A stretch of 64,000 bases of DNA, from positions 3,281,741-3,345,740 of the forward strand of contig NZ_KI911557.1 in the NCBI RefSeq assembly GCF_000515215.1, read 5' to 3'. Below, piece after piece: positions 43,552 to 53,066 of this stretch; position 1 is the stretch's first letter, and each line of letters opens with the position of its first letter. This stretch comes from Methylomonas sp. 11b (GTDB taxonomy: Bacteria > Pseudomonadota > Gammaproteobacteria > Methylococcales > Methylomonadaceae). The notes under the pieces are model-generated. The model worked only from the letters and a program-made list of their open reading frames with translations. It was not told where the DNA came from and did not search any database. The position numbers were made by a program, and so were the translations under genes.

Positions 43552-44088
43552 TCAAAACCAATCCCTATAAACCGGCAACAATCCTTCCTGCCCCGCATAA
43601 TTCCGCGCACTCGAATAACGCCAATGCTCCGGTAAATCGACATAACCGCGTTTGACCGGATTCAGGTGGATATAGTCCAGTTTCTGCCGCAAGACGTCGG
43701 GGTTATCGATCAACTGTGGATGACTACCTTCTTCCCATAACTGGTAATCCCGATCAGTTTTATGCGCCTTGCGGAACCAGTTCAATTGCATTAACAAGCG
43801 TTCGGAGTTAATGGCTTGCAAATAATCGATCAACTGGCGTGCGGTGTAAGATTTAAAGTGAGCTAGTTGATTGGGTAAATTGTCAGCTTGTACCAGCAAG
43901 TGCAAGTGGTTTTCCAGAATGACGTAGCCGTAAATTCGCCAATTGTGCTGTTGTTGGCGGTAAAACAGGGCGTCCAGCACGATTTGTACAGTAGCCGGTC
44001 GGGTGAACAATGGTATCCAGTTCAGGACGGTGCAGGTTATGAAATGTGGCTGTTGGGATTGGAGAATGCGGTAACGGCTGCGGCCCAT
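43552..44088 (-). CDS. REP-associated tyrosine transposase (RAYT), copy 1
   Basis: A 178-residue Y1 (HUH-like) transposase of the TnpA-REP family. It shows HFITCTVLNWIPLF near residue 15, the HLH metal motif in YVILENHLHLLVQA near 57, and the catalytic Tyr region DYIHLNPVKRGYVDLPEHWRYSSARNY near 140. Such domesticated enzymes nick single-stranded REP hairpins and are believed to spread them. Bracketed by inverted copies of the palindrome at 43504 and 44145. Confidence 0.94.
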   Translation of the reverse strand: MGRSRYRILQSQQPHFITCTVLNWIPLFTRPATVQIVLDALFYRQQQHNWRIYGYVILENHLHLLVQADNLPNQLAHFKSYTARQLIDYLQAINSERLLMQLNWFRKAHKTDRDYQLWEEGSHPQLIDNPDVLRQKLDYIHLNPVKRGYVDLPEHWRYSSARNYAGQEGLLPVYRDWF

Positions 44089-44144
44089 GGGTTTGACCTC
44101 TTTCGGTAGCTTCGTCGTATGTTACCGCTGGCGCGGAGAGACTT

Positions 44145-44168
44145 CATTCCCACGCGGCGCGTGGGAAC
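44145..44168 (-). repeat. REP palindrome right of RAYT-1
   Basis: CATTCCCACGCGGCGCGTGGGAAC, the perfect reverse complement of the element at 43504-43527. Confidence 0.92.
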
Positions 44169-44205
44169 AAGGAAATGCTAAACAACTTTCAAATCACCGG
44201 ACGGT

Positions 44206-44462
44206 TTTCTCCCGTATGCCGCGCCGAGCACCGGAGCTTTCGGCGGGAATAGCCCGAAGGGGTGCGGCAGGGATGCCGCACGTTGACGAAGGGGCAGGAA
44301 GCCCCTTTCGTCAACCCCCGGCGAAAGCTTCGGAGCGCAGGAGATAATCGGCATCCGGGCCGCCTTTTCTTTGGATACTTTCTTTTGGCGGAGCAAAAGA
44401 AAGTATCGCGGTTGTCGGTCCGCGAACCGACATTAAATCAAACCGTCGCGCTAGCGACACAA
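44206..44462 (+). repeat. Structured dispersed repeat, copy E
   Basis: Forward copy: starts TTTTCTCCCGTATGCCGCGCC and ends GTCGCGCTAGCGACACAA, 27 bases from the 3' end of the metallo-hydrolase gene. Stems: GTGCGGCA/TGCCGCAC, GACGAAGGGGC/GCCCCTTTCGTC, GATACTTTCTTTTG pair, and TCGCGG/CCGCGA; the last differs from copies A-C by a matched change in both arms. Confidence 0.93.
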
Positions 44463-44488
44463 AACACTACCGCAAAATCAGAACAAAC

Positions 44489-45388
44489 TTATTTAGAAAC
44501 CCCAGAGTCCAACAAGTCAAACCCCTCCCCCTCCCGAGCCAAACAAACCGAAACCTCACTCCCGCCTACCTGCAAAAGCGCTTGAAAAATCGCCTCCAAA
44601 TCCGCATCACTCCGCGTCGGCTCATGATGCGTCAAAAACAAGCTCTTAGCGCCCGCTTGCGCCGCGAAATTCATCGCTGAGCGATAAGTACCGTGCCCCC
44701 AGCCATGCCGGTTGGCATACTCGGCGTCGGTGTAGGAACTGTCCATGATCAACGCATCGACACCAGCCATCGCCGCTATCACTTCCTCGTGCTTTTGCTC
44801 GATCAATTCCTGCATGGCCGGGTAGCCGGGATGATCGGCCTGATAGGGATTAAGTTGCGGTTCGTAATCGCCGGTAAAAAACAGGGAGCTGCCGTCGACG
44901 TCGTCGAGGCGATAACCAAAATTGTAAACCGGATGATTCAGCACCGTCGGCGTCACGCGCACGCTACCCACGGTAATAGGCGCATTGGCTTTTAGTGTGA
45001 AATAACGCACCTCGGCTTTCAACTGGGCTTCGCTGATCGGGAAATAGCTGTGCTGCAATTGCACATGCATCGCCCGCTCGATGCCTTGATGAGTCAAGGG
45101 CTCCAGGCCGCCGTAGATGTTGATGATATTGCCGGCCTTGAACATCGGCAGGAAAAACGGCAAGCCTTGAATATGATCCCAATGGGTATGGGTAATCAGG
45201 ATGTGCGCGGTCAGCGGATGTTTGGGCAAGCGCTGCGCCAGCGCGTGGATACCGGTGCCGGCATCCAGAATAATTAAATCGCCGGCGCTACTGGTCACCT
45301 CGATACAGGTGGTGTTGCCGCCATATTTAACAGTGCTCGGCCCCGGCGTGGCGATTGAGCCGCGCACTCCCCAGAACTTGAATTTCAT
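44489..45388 (-). CDS. MBL-fold metal-dependent hydrolase
   Basis: A 299-residue metallo-beta-lactamase-fold protein of the PhnP/phosphoribosyl cyclic phosphodiesterase-like group. MKFKFWGVRGSIATPGPSTVKYGGNTTCIEV is the typical N terminus, ILITHTHWDHIQGLPFF near residue 65 is the H-x-H-x-D-H metal site, and LNHPVYNFGYRLDD, FTGDYEP, LIMDSSYTDAEY and LFLTHHEPTRSDADL supply the further ligands (Asp and His). Probably binds two zinc or manganese ions; substrate unknown. Single gene downstream of polA in the same direction. Confidence 0.92.
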   Translation of the reverse strand: MKFKFWGVRGSIATPGPSTVKYGGNTTCIEVTSSAGDLIILDAGTGIHALAQRLPKHPLTAHILITHTHWDHIQGLPFFLPMFKAGNIINIYGGLEPLTHQGIERAMHVQLQHSYFPISEAQLKAEVRYFTLKANAPITVGSVRVTPTVLNHPVYNFGYRLDDVDGSSLFFTGDYEPQLNPYQADHPGYPAMQELIEQKHEEVIAAMAGVDALIMDSSYTDAEYANRHGWGHGTYRSAMNFAAQAGAKSLFLTHHEPTRSDADLEAIFQALLQVGGSEVSVCLAREGEGFDLLDSGVSK

Positions 45389-45410
45389 GGCCTAACAGCC
45401 TCCGCAACGC

Positions 45411-48188
45411 TCAATGTGCTTCGTCCCAATTCTCGCCGCTACCCACTTCCACCAGCAAAGGCACATGCAGCTCGGCGGCAGAGGACATGATGCCGCGTAT
45501 GGTTTCCATCTGTTCCGTCAAGCGCGCTTCCGCTACCTCGAATACCAGTTCGTCGTGTACCTGCATGATCATTTTAACGTCCGGGTTATCCAGACCGATC
45601 CATGCGTCGCAAGCCAGCATTGCCCGTTTGATGATGTCGGCGGCGGTGCCTTGCATCGGCGCATTGATGGCGGTGCGCTCGGCATATTGACGCATAGCGG
45701 CGTTGCGGGAATTAATCTCCGGTAAATACAGGCGTCGGCCGAAAATGGTTTCTACGTAGCCTTGCTGCTTAGCCAGTTCGCGGGTGTTATCCATATATTG
45801 CTTCACGCCGGGGTAACGGCTGAAGTACAGATCGATATAGGCCTGAGCCTGATTGCGCGGCAAGCCCAACTGCTGCGCCAAACCAAACGCCGACATGCCG
45901 TAGATCAAGCCAAAATTGATGGCCTTGGCCGAGCGGCGTAAATCGTGAGTAACCTGATCCAGCTCCACTTCGAACACTTCCGCCGCCGTGGCGCTATGCA
46001 CGTCCACCCCTTGCGAAAACGCTGCCAGTAAGCCGGCATCGCCGGAGAGATGGGCCATGATCCGCAGCTCGATCTGCGAATAGTCGGCGGCGACAATTTT
46101 ATAGCCGGGTGGGGCAATGAAGGCCTGCCGGATCTTGCGACCTTCTTCGCTACGAATGGGGATGTTTTGCAGATTAGGGTCGGACGAAGACAAACGCCCG
46201 GTCGCGGCCACGGCCTGATGATAAGACGTATGCACCCGGCCGGTGCGGTCGTTGACCTGTTGCGGCAATTTGTCGGTGTAAGTGGATTTGAGCTTGCTCA
46301 TGCTACGAAAATCCAGAATCAGCTTGGGCAAGGCGTAATCCACGGCCAGTTCCTGCAACACCGATTCATCGGTGGACGGTTGGCCTTTCGGGGTTTTCTT
46401 CAGCACCGGCAGGTTCAGGCGGTCGTACAAGATTTCCTGAATCTGTTTGGGCGAACCGAGGTTAAACGCCGAGCCGGCCAGATCGTGGGCTTGCTGCTCG
46501 ATGCCTATCATCCGGTTTGCCAGCTCCAGGCTTTGCTGGGCCAGCATCGCGCTGTCGATCAGCACGCCGTTTTCCTCGATGCGCGCCAGTACGCTAATCA
46601 GCGGCACTTCAATATCGTTATACAAAGCCCATAGCCTGGGGTGCTGTTGCAGTTGCGCGGACAAGGTTTGATGCAGGCGTAAGGTGATGTCGGCATCCTC
46701 GGCGGCATATTCGCTGGCCTGTTCGATAGCCACTTCGGCAAAGCCAATCTGCTTGGCACCCTTGCCGGCCACGTCTTCAAAATGAATGGTGTCCACGCCT
46801 AGGTAATGCTTAGCCAAATCATCCATATTGTGCTTGGTCGCGGTGCTGTTTAACACGTACGATTCCAGCATGGTGTCGTGTTGGATGCCGCGTAAGGCGA
46901 TGCCGTGATTGACCAACACATGGCTGTCGTATTTCAGGTTTTGCCCCAGCTTGGCTTTGTTTGGGTCTTCGAGTAAGGGTTTCAAGGCGTCCAATACGGC
47001 TTGCCGGTCGAGCTGAACTGGCGCATCGGGATAATCGTGCGCCACGGGTAGATAGGCAGCCTGACCGGCGTCTACTGCAATCGACACGCCGACAATTTGG
47101 GCGTCGCTGTAATTCAGGCTGGTCGTTTCGGTGTCGAACGCGAATAGTTCGGCTTGCCGGAGTTTTTCCAGCCAGGTATCGAAATCGGCTTGGGTGAGGA
47201 TGGTTTGGTAATTTCTGGTAAGCGCGGCCTTCGGCTCATTCTCCTCCGCGGGTAAAGGCTGAAATGAAGGGGGGCTACTTTGATTTCCCCTCACCCCCCC
47301 CTCTCCCGCTGGAGAGGGGGTTGAGCCATCGCCGTTCAAGGTTTTCAACCAACTGCTAAAGCCCAAATGCCCCAGTTGATTTTTCAGCGCTGTCATGTCC
47401 GGCTCCTTGCGCTTCAAATCGTCCAGGCTGTAATGCAAAGCCACGTCGCATTTGATGGTAGTCAGTTCGCGGGACAAAGGTAGCTGATCCAAGGCCTCAC
47501 GTAGATTATCTCCAATCTTGCCTTTAATCTCGTCGGCGCGGGCGATCAAATTATCCAGGGTGCCATATTCCTGCAACCACTTGGCGGCGGTTTTCGGCCC
47601 GACTTTCGGTACGCCGGGGATGTTGTCCACCGCGTCGCCCATTAGCGCCAGATAATCGATGATTTGCTCCGGCTTCACGCCGAATTTGTCCTGCACACCC
47701 TGAATATCCATGCGGGTATTGGTCATGGTGTTTTCCAGGGTGATTTGCGCGTTCACCAATTGCGCCATATCCTTATCGCCGGTGGAAATAACCACCTCAA
47801 AACCTTGCCGCGCGGCATTTTGCGCCAGACTGCCCAGCACGTCGTCGGCCTCCACGCCATGTTCGATAATCAGCGGCAAACCCAGAGAGCGGATCAAGTC
47901 GTGCAAAGGGGCAATTTGCACGCGTAAATCGTCGGGCATCGGTGGTCTATGGGCTTTATATTGATCGTACAAATCATGTCTAAAAGTCTTGCCTGGCGCA
48001 TCGAATACCACGGTGATATACGGCGTGTTGTAGTCGTTGATCAGCTTGCGCAACATATTGGACACCCCGTACACAGCGTTAGTCGGTTCGCCTTGGGCAT
48101 TGGTTAAGGGGGGAACCGCGTGAAAGGCGCGAAACAGAAACGACGAGCCGTCGACCAGGATCAATTTGTTAGCAGCGGAATCGGACAT
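45411..48188 (-). CDS. polA: DNA polymerase I
   Basis: A 925-residue enzyme with all three activities. The 5'-3' nuclease domain (residues 8-290) contains VFDAPGKTFRHDLYDQYKAHRPPMPDDL and GIGDKDMA-like STGDKDMAQLV; the 3'-5' exonuclease starts with LFAFDTETTSLNYSDAQIVG near residue 350, so proofreading residues D-x-E are intact; polymerase motifs are KIVAADYSQIELRIMAHLSGD (A), DLRRSAKAINFGLIYGMSAFGLAQ (B) and MIMQVHDELVFEV (C). Between domains 1 and 2 lies an extra Pro/Ser/Gly-rich piece coming from an inserted palindrome at 47283-47326. Gap repair and Okazaki maturation in the cytoplasm. Confidence 0.97.
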   Translation of the reverse strand: MSDSAANKLILVDGSSFLFRAFHAVPPLTNAQGEPTNAVYGVSNMLRKLINDYNTPYITVVFDAPGKTFRHDLYDQYKAHRPPMPDDLRVQIAPLHDLIRSLGLPLIIEHGVEADDVLGSLAQNAARQGFEVVISTGDKDMAQLVNAQITLENTMTNTRMDIQGVQDKFGVKPEQIIDYLALMGDAVDNIPGVPKVGPKTAAKWLQEYGTLDNLIARADEIKGKIGDNLREALDQLPLSRELTTIKCDVALHYSLDDLKRKEPDMTALKNQLGHLGFSSWLKTLNGDGSTPSPAGEGGVRGNQSSPPSFQPLPAEENEPKAALTRNYQTILTQADFDTWLEKLRQAELFAFDTETTSLNYSDAQIVGVSIAVDAGQAAYLPVAHDYPDAPVQLDRQAVLDALKPLLEDPNKAKLGQNLKYDSHVLVNHGIALRGIQHDTMLESYVLNSTATKHNMDDLAKHYLGVDTIHFEDVAGKGAKQIGFAEVAIEQASEYAAEDADITLRLHQTLSAQLQQHPRLWALYNDIEVPLISVLARIEENGVLIDSAMLAQQSLELANRMIGIEQQAHDLAGSAFNLGSPKQIQEILYDRLNLPVLKKTPKGQPSTDESVLQELAVDYALPKLILDFRSMSKLKSTYTDKLPQQVNDRTGRVHTSYHQAVAATGRLSSSDPNLQNIPIRSEEGRKIRQAFIAPPGYKIVAADYSQIELRIMAHLSGDAGLLAAFSQGVDVHSATAAEVFEVELDQVTHDLRRSAKAINFGLIYGMSAFGLAQQLGLPRNQAQAYIDLYFSRYPGVKQYMDNTRELAKQQGYVETIFGRRLYLPEINSRNAAMRQYAERTAINAPMQGTAADIIKRAMLACDAWIGLDNPDVKMIMQVHDELVFEVAEARLTEQMETIRGIMSSAAELHVPLLVEVGSGENWDEAH
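47283..47326. repeat. Palindromic repeat within the polA coding sequence
   Basis: ATTTCCCCTCACCCC, then CCCTCTCCC-GCT-GGAGAGGGGG and TTGAGC. Same family as the intergenic repeat at 34321. In polA it is translated as TPSPAGEGGVRGN in the linker between the two nuclease domains, about residue 300, keeping the reading frame. Confidence 0.8.
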
Positions 48189-48355
48189 GTAGAGTCAACA
48201 AGCAACAGTAGGGGTGTCGCAACGATACAGGGCCACGCTAACGGCTGCAAGTGTGTTATTACCAGGTGGCGGTGCTGAATGCTTGACTGGCATGTCTGCA
48301 ATCGACTATGTTGGAACTCCACTGCTTTCAATCCGCTTTCCTCGTGAGTTCAGCC

Positions 48356-48961
48356 ATGGCATTACCCCAAACCCAACGCCACATTAGTCTGGAAGAGTAT
48401 CTTCAGGGAGAACTAGAGTCCGAAGTTAAACATCAGTTAATCGATGGGGAAGCTTATGCGATGGCGGGCGCCAGCGAAAACCACAATTTGCTCTCCGGCA
48501 ATATTTTTAGCGAACTTAAAAGCAACCTAAAAGGAACGCCTTGCCGAACCTTCATATCCGACATGAAGTTGCGCGTGGCCGACGATTTTTTCTATCCCGA
48601 CGTAATGGTAGTTTGCAGCGATGATAATGCAGATCCGTACTATAAAACCGCACCCACGATCATCATCGAGGTGCTCTCCAAAACCACCCGAAAATTTGAT
48701 CAAACCCTCAAGCGCCTGCGCTGTCAGAATATCCCAAGCTTGCAAGAATATGTATTAATAGAACAGGACAAAGGCGAGATTCAACTGTTTAGCCGCGCGC
48801 ACAACTGGCAATCGTTTTATTATTACCTGGGTGACCAGATTAGTTTTGCATCCTTAGGCATCAGCATCGCTGTCGAAGACATTTACGAGCGAGTCGACAA
48901 CGAAGATGTCCTGAGTTTCTTAGAGCAAAAACAGCAAGAAGCCTTGCAATCGGCGTCTTAA
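48356..48961 (+). CDS. Uma2-family (DUF820) PD-(D/E)XK nuclease-like protein
   Basis: About 201 residues. Shows the Uma2 sequence: SLEEYLQGELESEVKHQLIDGEAYAMAGASENHNLLSGNIFSEL, DMKLRVADDFFYPDVMVVCSDDN (catalytic Asp), PTIIIEVLSKTTRKFDQTLKRLRCQNIPSLQEYVLI (E-V-L-S-x-T active-site strand). These proteins have a restriction-nuclease fold; most are of unknown function. ATG 48356 chosen for family fit. Converges on and slightly overlaps the PepSY gene. Confidence 0.92.
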   Translation: MALPQTQRHISLEEYLQGELESEVKHQLIDGEAYAMAGASENHNLLSGNIFSELKSNLKGTPCRTFISDMKLRVADDFFYPDVMVVCSDDNADPYYKTAPTIIIEVLSKTTRKFDQTLKRLRCQNIPSLQEYVLIEQDKGEIQLFSRAHNWQSFYYYLGDQISFASLGISIAVEDIYERVDNEDVLSFLEQKQQEALQSAS

Positions 48962-50190
48962 ACCTCTTCCCGCAAAACCGCTTTTTGCAGTCTGGCCCGG
49001 CGTTTTTTCAGCCAGATCACCACGCCGGTCACCGATAACATCACTATCGCCAAACCCAGTACGCAAACGAAAATCCGATACGGCATGCCGAACACATCGG
49101 CCATGTGCAAGGCCGCCAACCAGCTGGTGACGGTGTTGCCGACATATTGGCCGGTGGGGAGCAGCAACAGTTTTTGGACGCCGGTATTCGCATCTATTAC
49201 TACGCGAGTACTGCCATGCTTCTCCTCGACGTCCGCGCTACTGCGTACGTTATACACATAAAAGCCCTTGGCTGGATTGTAGCGGAAGCCTTGCTGAGAT
49301 TCGATAGTAAATCCTTGTTGGCGGGCTGCCTGATCCATCAAATCAACGGCGATACGGTACGCATCAACCCAGGCGACCGCCGGTTGTTCCAGCGGCTTTT
49401 CGAGATCGGGGAAATCGATCCACGGTTCGTGATAATCGGTGAATACCGCCCGAGTCACCGGCGCGTAAACCGTATCGGACAGATTCATGTACACACTGGA
49501 CCAGGCAAACACCAATAACATGGCCCACAGCCACAAGCCGCCGGCCCGGTGCAGATCGAAGTTGATTCGATAGTTCGAACCCTGCCATTTAATTTTCCAG
49601 GCCGGTGCCCAGCGTTGCCAAAACGAACGCGATTCGCCGGCAACCGCGACCATTTTGGTTTTTTTCGCTGCCGGCAAAGTCAGATAAAAACCTACAAAAC
49701 AATCTAGCGTCCATACCAGTGCGGTAATGCCTAAAATCCAGCCGCCGATTTCTTCCAGTGCCAGCGCATAATGCAACTTGTAGACGAAGGGCATCAGGTT
49801 GATCCAGCCTTCGGAAATCGCGCCCCAAGTGCGGCGACCCAGCTCTTCGCCGGTGTAGGGATTCAGAATCAGTTGCGTAAAGCCAAGTTCGTAAGGCTTA
49901 CCGCTAGCCGGATCGGTGCGCGGCGCCACATCGAGATGCGCGGCATCGTGTTCCAGCCATGTTGAAACAACATTACCCTGAGGCACCAACAGTTCGGCCT
50001 TGGCTTTTAGCAAAGGCGGGCTCAAGCGCGGTAAAGACGATGCTGGCGCCGATAGCTGCGGACTGATCAAATGCTCCAGTTCGCTATAAAACGCCAACAG
50101 ACTGCCGGTCAGGCCGACGATGATCAAAAACACCGTCATCGCCAGACCGGCATAACGGTGCACCAATACCCAAAAGGGACGAATTTTCAT
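48958..50190 (-). CDS. PepSY-TM family membrane protein
   Basis: A 410-residue protein with four main transmembrane helices: LVHRYAGLAMTVFLIIVGLTGSLLAFYSEL at the N terminus (His in helix 1), GWILGITALVWTLDCFVGFYLTL near residue 155, LHRAGGLWLWAMLLVFAWSSVYMNL near 215, and FGMPYRIFVCVLGLAIVMLSVTGVVIW near 370. Conserved His and Arg residues in the helices suit haem binding. Genes of this type often accompany siderophore receptors and are proposed to reduce ferric siderophores at the cytoplasmic membrane. Lies downstream of the TonB receptor. Confidence 0.9.
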   Translation of the reverse strand: MKIRPFWVLVHRYAGLAMTVFLIIVGLTGSLLAFYSELEHLISPQLSAPASSLPRLSPPLLKAKAELLVPQGNVVSTWLEHDAAHLDVAPRTDPASGKPYELGFTQLILNPYTGEELGRRTWGAISEGWINLMPFVYKLHYALALEEIGGWILGITALVWTLDCFVGFYLTLPAAKKTKMVAVAGESRSFWQRWAPAWKIKWQGSNYRINFDLHRAGGLWLWAMLLVFAWSSVYMNLSDTVYAPVTRAVFTDYHEPWIDFPDLEKPLEQPAVAWVDAYRIAVDLMDQAARQQGFTIESQQGFRYNPAKGFYVYNVRSSADVEEKHGSTRVVIDANTGVQKLLLLPTGQYVGNTVTSWLAALHMADVFGMPYRIFVCVLGLAIVMLSVTGVVIWLKKRRARLQKAVLREEV

Positions 50191-50334
50191 AACGGCTCCA
50201 GGATTTCCATTTCAAGCCGGCAAAGTACCGGCCATCATCGGATAAGACGTATGAGTCAGCGAAATTCCCACCGGCCTAGTCAAAGAAACCTTAGGATCGG
50301 AGTTGGAAGCCCCGATCCGCTATTGCGTTTGGAA

Positions 50335-52851
50335 TCAAAACTCCACCCGCACCGAACCTAAAAACGTCAACGGTTCGCCGGGGCGAATATTCAGCCGATT
50401 GCTGGAATGGTCGTAATAGGTTTTGTCGAGTAAGTTGTAGACATTGAGTTGCGGGGTGATTTTGGTGCCACCGTGTTTGAAACTGTAACTAATGCTGGCA
50501 TCCCAACGCGCATAACCGGGCAATTGAAAGCTGTTGGCGTTGTCGCCTTGCCGCTGACCGCGAACATAAACGCCGGTGCCAAAGTTCAAACCTCGCAAAA
50601 ATCCACTGTCGATATCGTATTTTGCCCAGAGACTTCCGGAATGACGCGGTACCGAAGCAAGTTGGTGGCCGGTATTGCCGGCATTGGTGCCTACGGGATT
50701 GAAGTCGGCATCGTAGACCGTGCCGCTGTCCTTGGTGACTTTGGTATCGGTATAGGCATAGGTGCCTATCAAACTTAAGTTCTCGGTCACCCTGCCGGTT
50801 ATGTCGAGCTCCACGCCGCGGCTGCGGGCTTCGCCGACGGCAACGCTGTATAGGGGATTATTCGGGTCGGTGGCCAGCGAATTTTGTTTGGTTATATGGT
50901 AATACGCCAACGTCGAACTCAGCCGGCCATCGAAAAACTCGGTTTTGATGCCGCCTTCGAATTGTGTCGCGGTTTGCGGTCCGAACGGTTGGCCGGAGGC
51001 GGAAAGGCCGCCGTTATTGCTGCCGATCGATTCGACGTAATTGCCGTAAAGCGCCAGCCACTGCCAGGGTTGATACAGGATGCCAACCCGCGGGCTGAAA
51101 AATTCGCTACGGGTATTTTTCATCGAGATTGCGGCATGCGAATTCGACGATTCGCCGCTACCATTTTCCGCCCAGTCGTGGCGGCCGCCGCCCAGAATAT
51201 GCAGTTTGTCCCACAAGGTGATCTGATCCTGAAAATAGACGCCGTACCAGTTGTCTTGGGATTTATAGTAAAAGTTCTTCGCGCCGGCCAGCGCCGACAG
51301 ATCGACGCCGTACGCCGGGTTGTTGATGTTGATGTCCAGGTCCGTATAAGTATCGGCATAGCCCGAAAATCCGCCGCCATCCTGACTGTTAAAACGATTT
51401 AAATCGAAGCCGACCAGTACGTCATGGTGTGCAAATCCGGTGTCGAACTTGCCGGTCAAATCCAGATTGGTACTGTAAGTCATCCGGTGTATGGGGGTAT
51501 GCCACAAGCCGCGAGAAAGCGTTTGATTGTCATCCGCCAGGCTATCCGCCCAGAGTATCGATTGATGGTATTGCGCGTCGATGTATTGGAAGCGGTTTTT
51601 CAGTTTCCAATCTTGGTTGAACTGATACGACCAATCGAAACCCAACAGCACCTTATCCTGAGTATTCGGGTTTTGGCGATTGAACACCGCATCGCCCAGA
51701 TAGCGATTGATCGGAAGATTGGCCGGACGATTGCCGATAGCCGGTATGCCGCTATCGCTGCCGTCTTCCACCCAGGTATCGTGCTGATATTCGATGTCGA
51801 GATTGGTTTCGAAACGGTCGTTGGGGCGCCAGCTTAGCGAAGGCGCGACGAATACATGCTCCTGATGCGCGAAATCGCGAAAGGTATCGTTGTCTTTGTA
51901 TGCGATATTCATCCGGTACAACAGCGACTTATCCGCCAATAGCGGTCCCGTCGCATCGACCGTGGTGCGGTAGAGGTCGTAAGAGCCGAATTGTTGTTGT
52001 ACGGAATAATAAGGCGTGTCGAGCGGACGCTTAGGGGCCAGGTTGACCAAGCCGCCGGGCTCGATGCGGCCGAATAAGATCGATGCCGGCCCTTTCAGGA
52101 CCTCCACCCGATCCAGATTGGCCGTTTCCAGATGGGTAATATAAGGTTGGCGCAGCCCGTTACGATAAGTACTTTGCCCGGCATCGAAGCCGCGGATCGT
52201 GGCGTTATCGTAAAAACTATAGCCCCCCGATTGCACGCCGCTGACGTTTTTCAACGCATCGCCGACCGAAATCGCTTGTTGATCGTCCAGCACCGCGCGC
52301 GGGATCACTTGGATCGACATCGGCGTTTCCATGATGGGGGTATCGGTTTTGGTCGCGGTACTGGCGATGGGACGATTGTAGTCGCGGCTATAAGGATCGG
52401 TGAGATCATACGCAGCCGAAGCCGCCACCGTCACCGTCGGCAAGGTATTGGCACCAGACTGCGGCTCGGGTGCGGCGGCTTTTTCCAAAGTCACCGTGCC
52501 GTTGCGGCTGGATTGCACCGCCACGCCCGTACCCGCCAGCAATTTCCGTAAAGCCTGCTCCGGCGCATATTGGCCGGATACGCCAGGAGAGATAACGCCG
52601 GCGGTCAATTTGCCGTCGGCCACCACTTGAATGCCGGATTTCAGCGAAAACTCCACCAAGGCCTTGTCCAGAGTCTGCGAGCGAATCCGGTAGTCGGCCG
52701 TTTGCCCGGCCTGAGCTGTCGAGGCCGGTTCTACACCGTGCGCGACAGGGGATGCGGCCAGCGAAAGTAGCAACAGGCCGCCGGGCAGCCGGGCAGGTGT
52801 TTTGGACTTGCGCCGCGGCAAGCGGGTGGCGATAGGTCGTTGATCAGGCAT
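50335..52851 (-). CDS. TonB-dependent siderophore receptor with STN signalling domain
   Basis: An 838-residue outer-membrane receptor of the FpvA/FhuE type. Signal peptide, then an STN domain (residues about 50-115: YRIRSQTLDKALVEFSLKSGIQVVADGKLTAGVISPGVSGQYAPEQALRKLLAGTGV) that contacts the FecR-type anti-sigma regulator, a plug domain (TPIMETPMSIQVIPRAVLDDQQAISVGDALKNVSGV), and a 22-strand barrel ending in RPGEPLTFLGSVRVEF with a C-terminal Phe. Regulated with the FecI/FecR pair upstream. Ligand unknown; ferric siderophore most likely, methanobactin-type copper ligand possible. Confidence 0.95.
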   Translation of the reverse strand: MPDQRPIATRLPRRKSKTPARLPGGLLLLSLAASPVAHGVEPASTAQAGQTADYRIRSQTLDKALVEFSLKSGIQVVADGKLTAGVISPGVSGQYAPEQALRKLLAGTGVAVQSSRNGTVTLEKAAAPEPQSGANTLPTVTVAASAAYDLTDPYSRDYNRPIASTATKTDTPIMETPMSIQVIPRAVLDDQQAISVGDALKNVSGVQSGGYSFYDNATIRGFDAGQSTYRNGLRQPYITHLETANLDRVEVLKGPASILFGRIEPGGLVNLAPKRPLDTPYYSVQQQFGSYDLYRTTVDATGPLLADKSLLYRMNIAYKDNDTFRDFAHQEHVFVAPSLSWRPNDRFETNLDIEYQHDTWVEDGSDSGIPAIGNRPANLPINRYLGDAVFNRQNPNTQDKVLLGFDWSYQFNQDWKLKNRFQYIDAQYHQSILWADSLADDNQTLSRGLWHTPIHRMTYSTNLDLTGKFDTGFAHHDVLVGFDLNRFNSQDGGGFSGYADTYTDLDININNPAYGVDLSALAGAKNFYYKSQDNWYGVYFQDQITLWDKLHILGGGRHDWAENGSGESSNSHAAISMKNTRSEFFSPRVGILYQPWQWLALYGNYVESIGSNNGGLSASGQPFGPQTATQFEGGIKTEFFDGRLSSTLAYYHITKQNSLATDPNNPLYSVAVGEARSRGVELDITGRVTENLSLIGTYAYTDTKVTKDSGTVYDADFNPVGTNAGNTGHQLASVPRHSGSLWAKYDIDSGFLRGLNFGTGVYVRGQRQGDNANSFQLPGYARWDASISYSFKHGGTKITPQLNVYNLLDKTYYDHSSNRLNIRPGEPLTFLGSVRVEF

Positions 52852-53066
52852 TTACATCTCCGCAAGATAAATCGTCGTCAGGGTTGCTGGGCAATTCGGC
52901 CCATTAACCATCAAGGACGATGACTTGCGAAAAATCCCTGGGGAGAACTGAAAAAATTATTCAAGGCGGATAGGCATGATCGAAACTATCTGCGATAGAC
53001 AGGAAAACCTCCGTTGCTCGGCACTTATTGTAGATGTGCGTGATTCTGCGCCTACGGCAGAACTTT

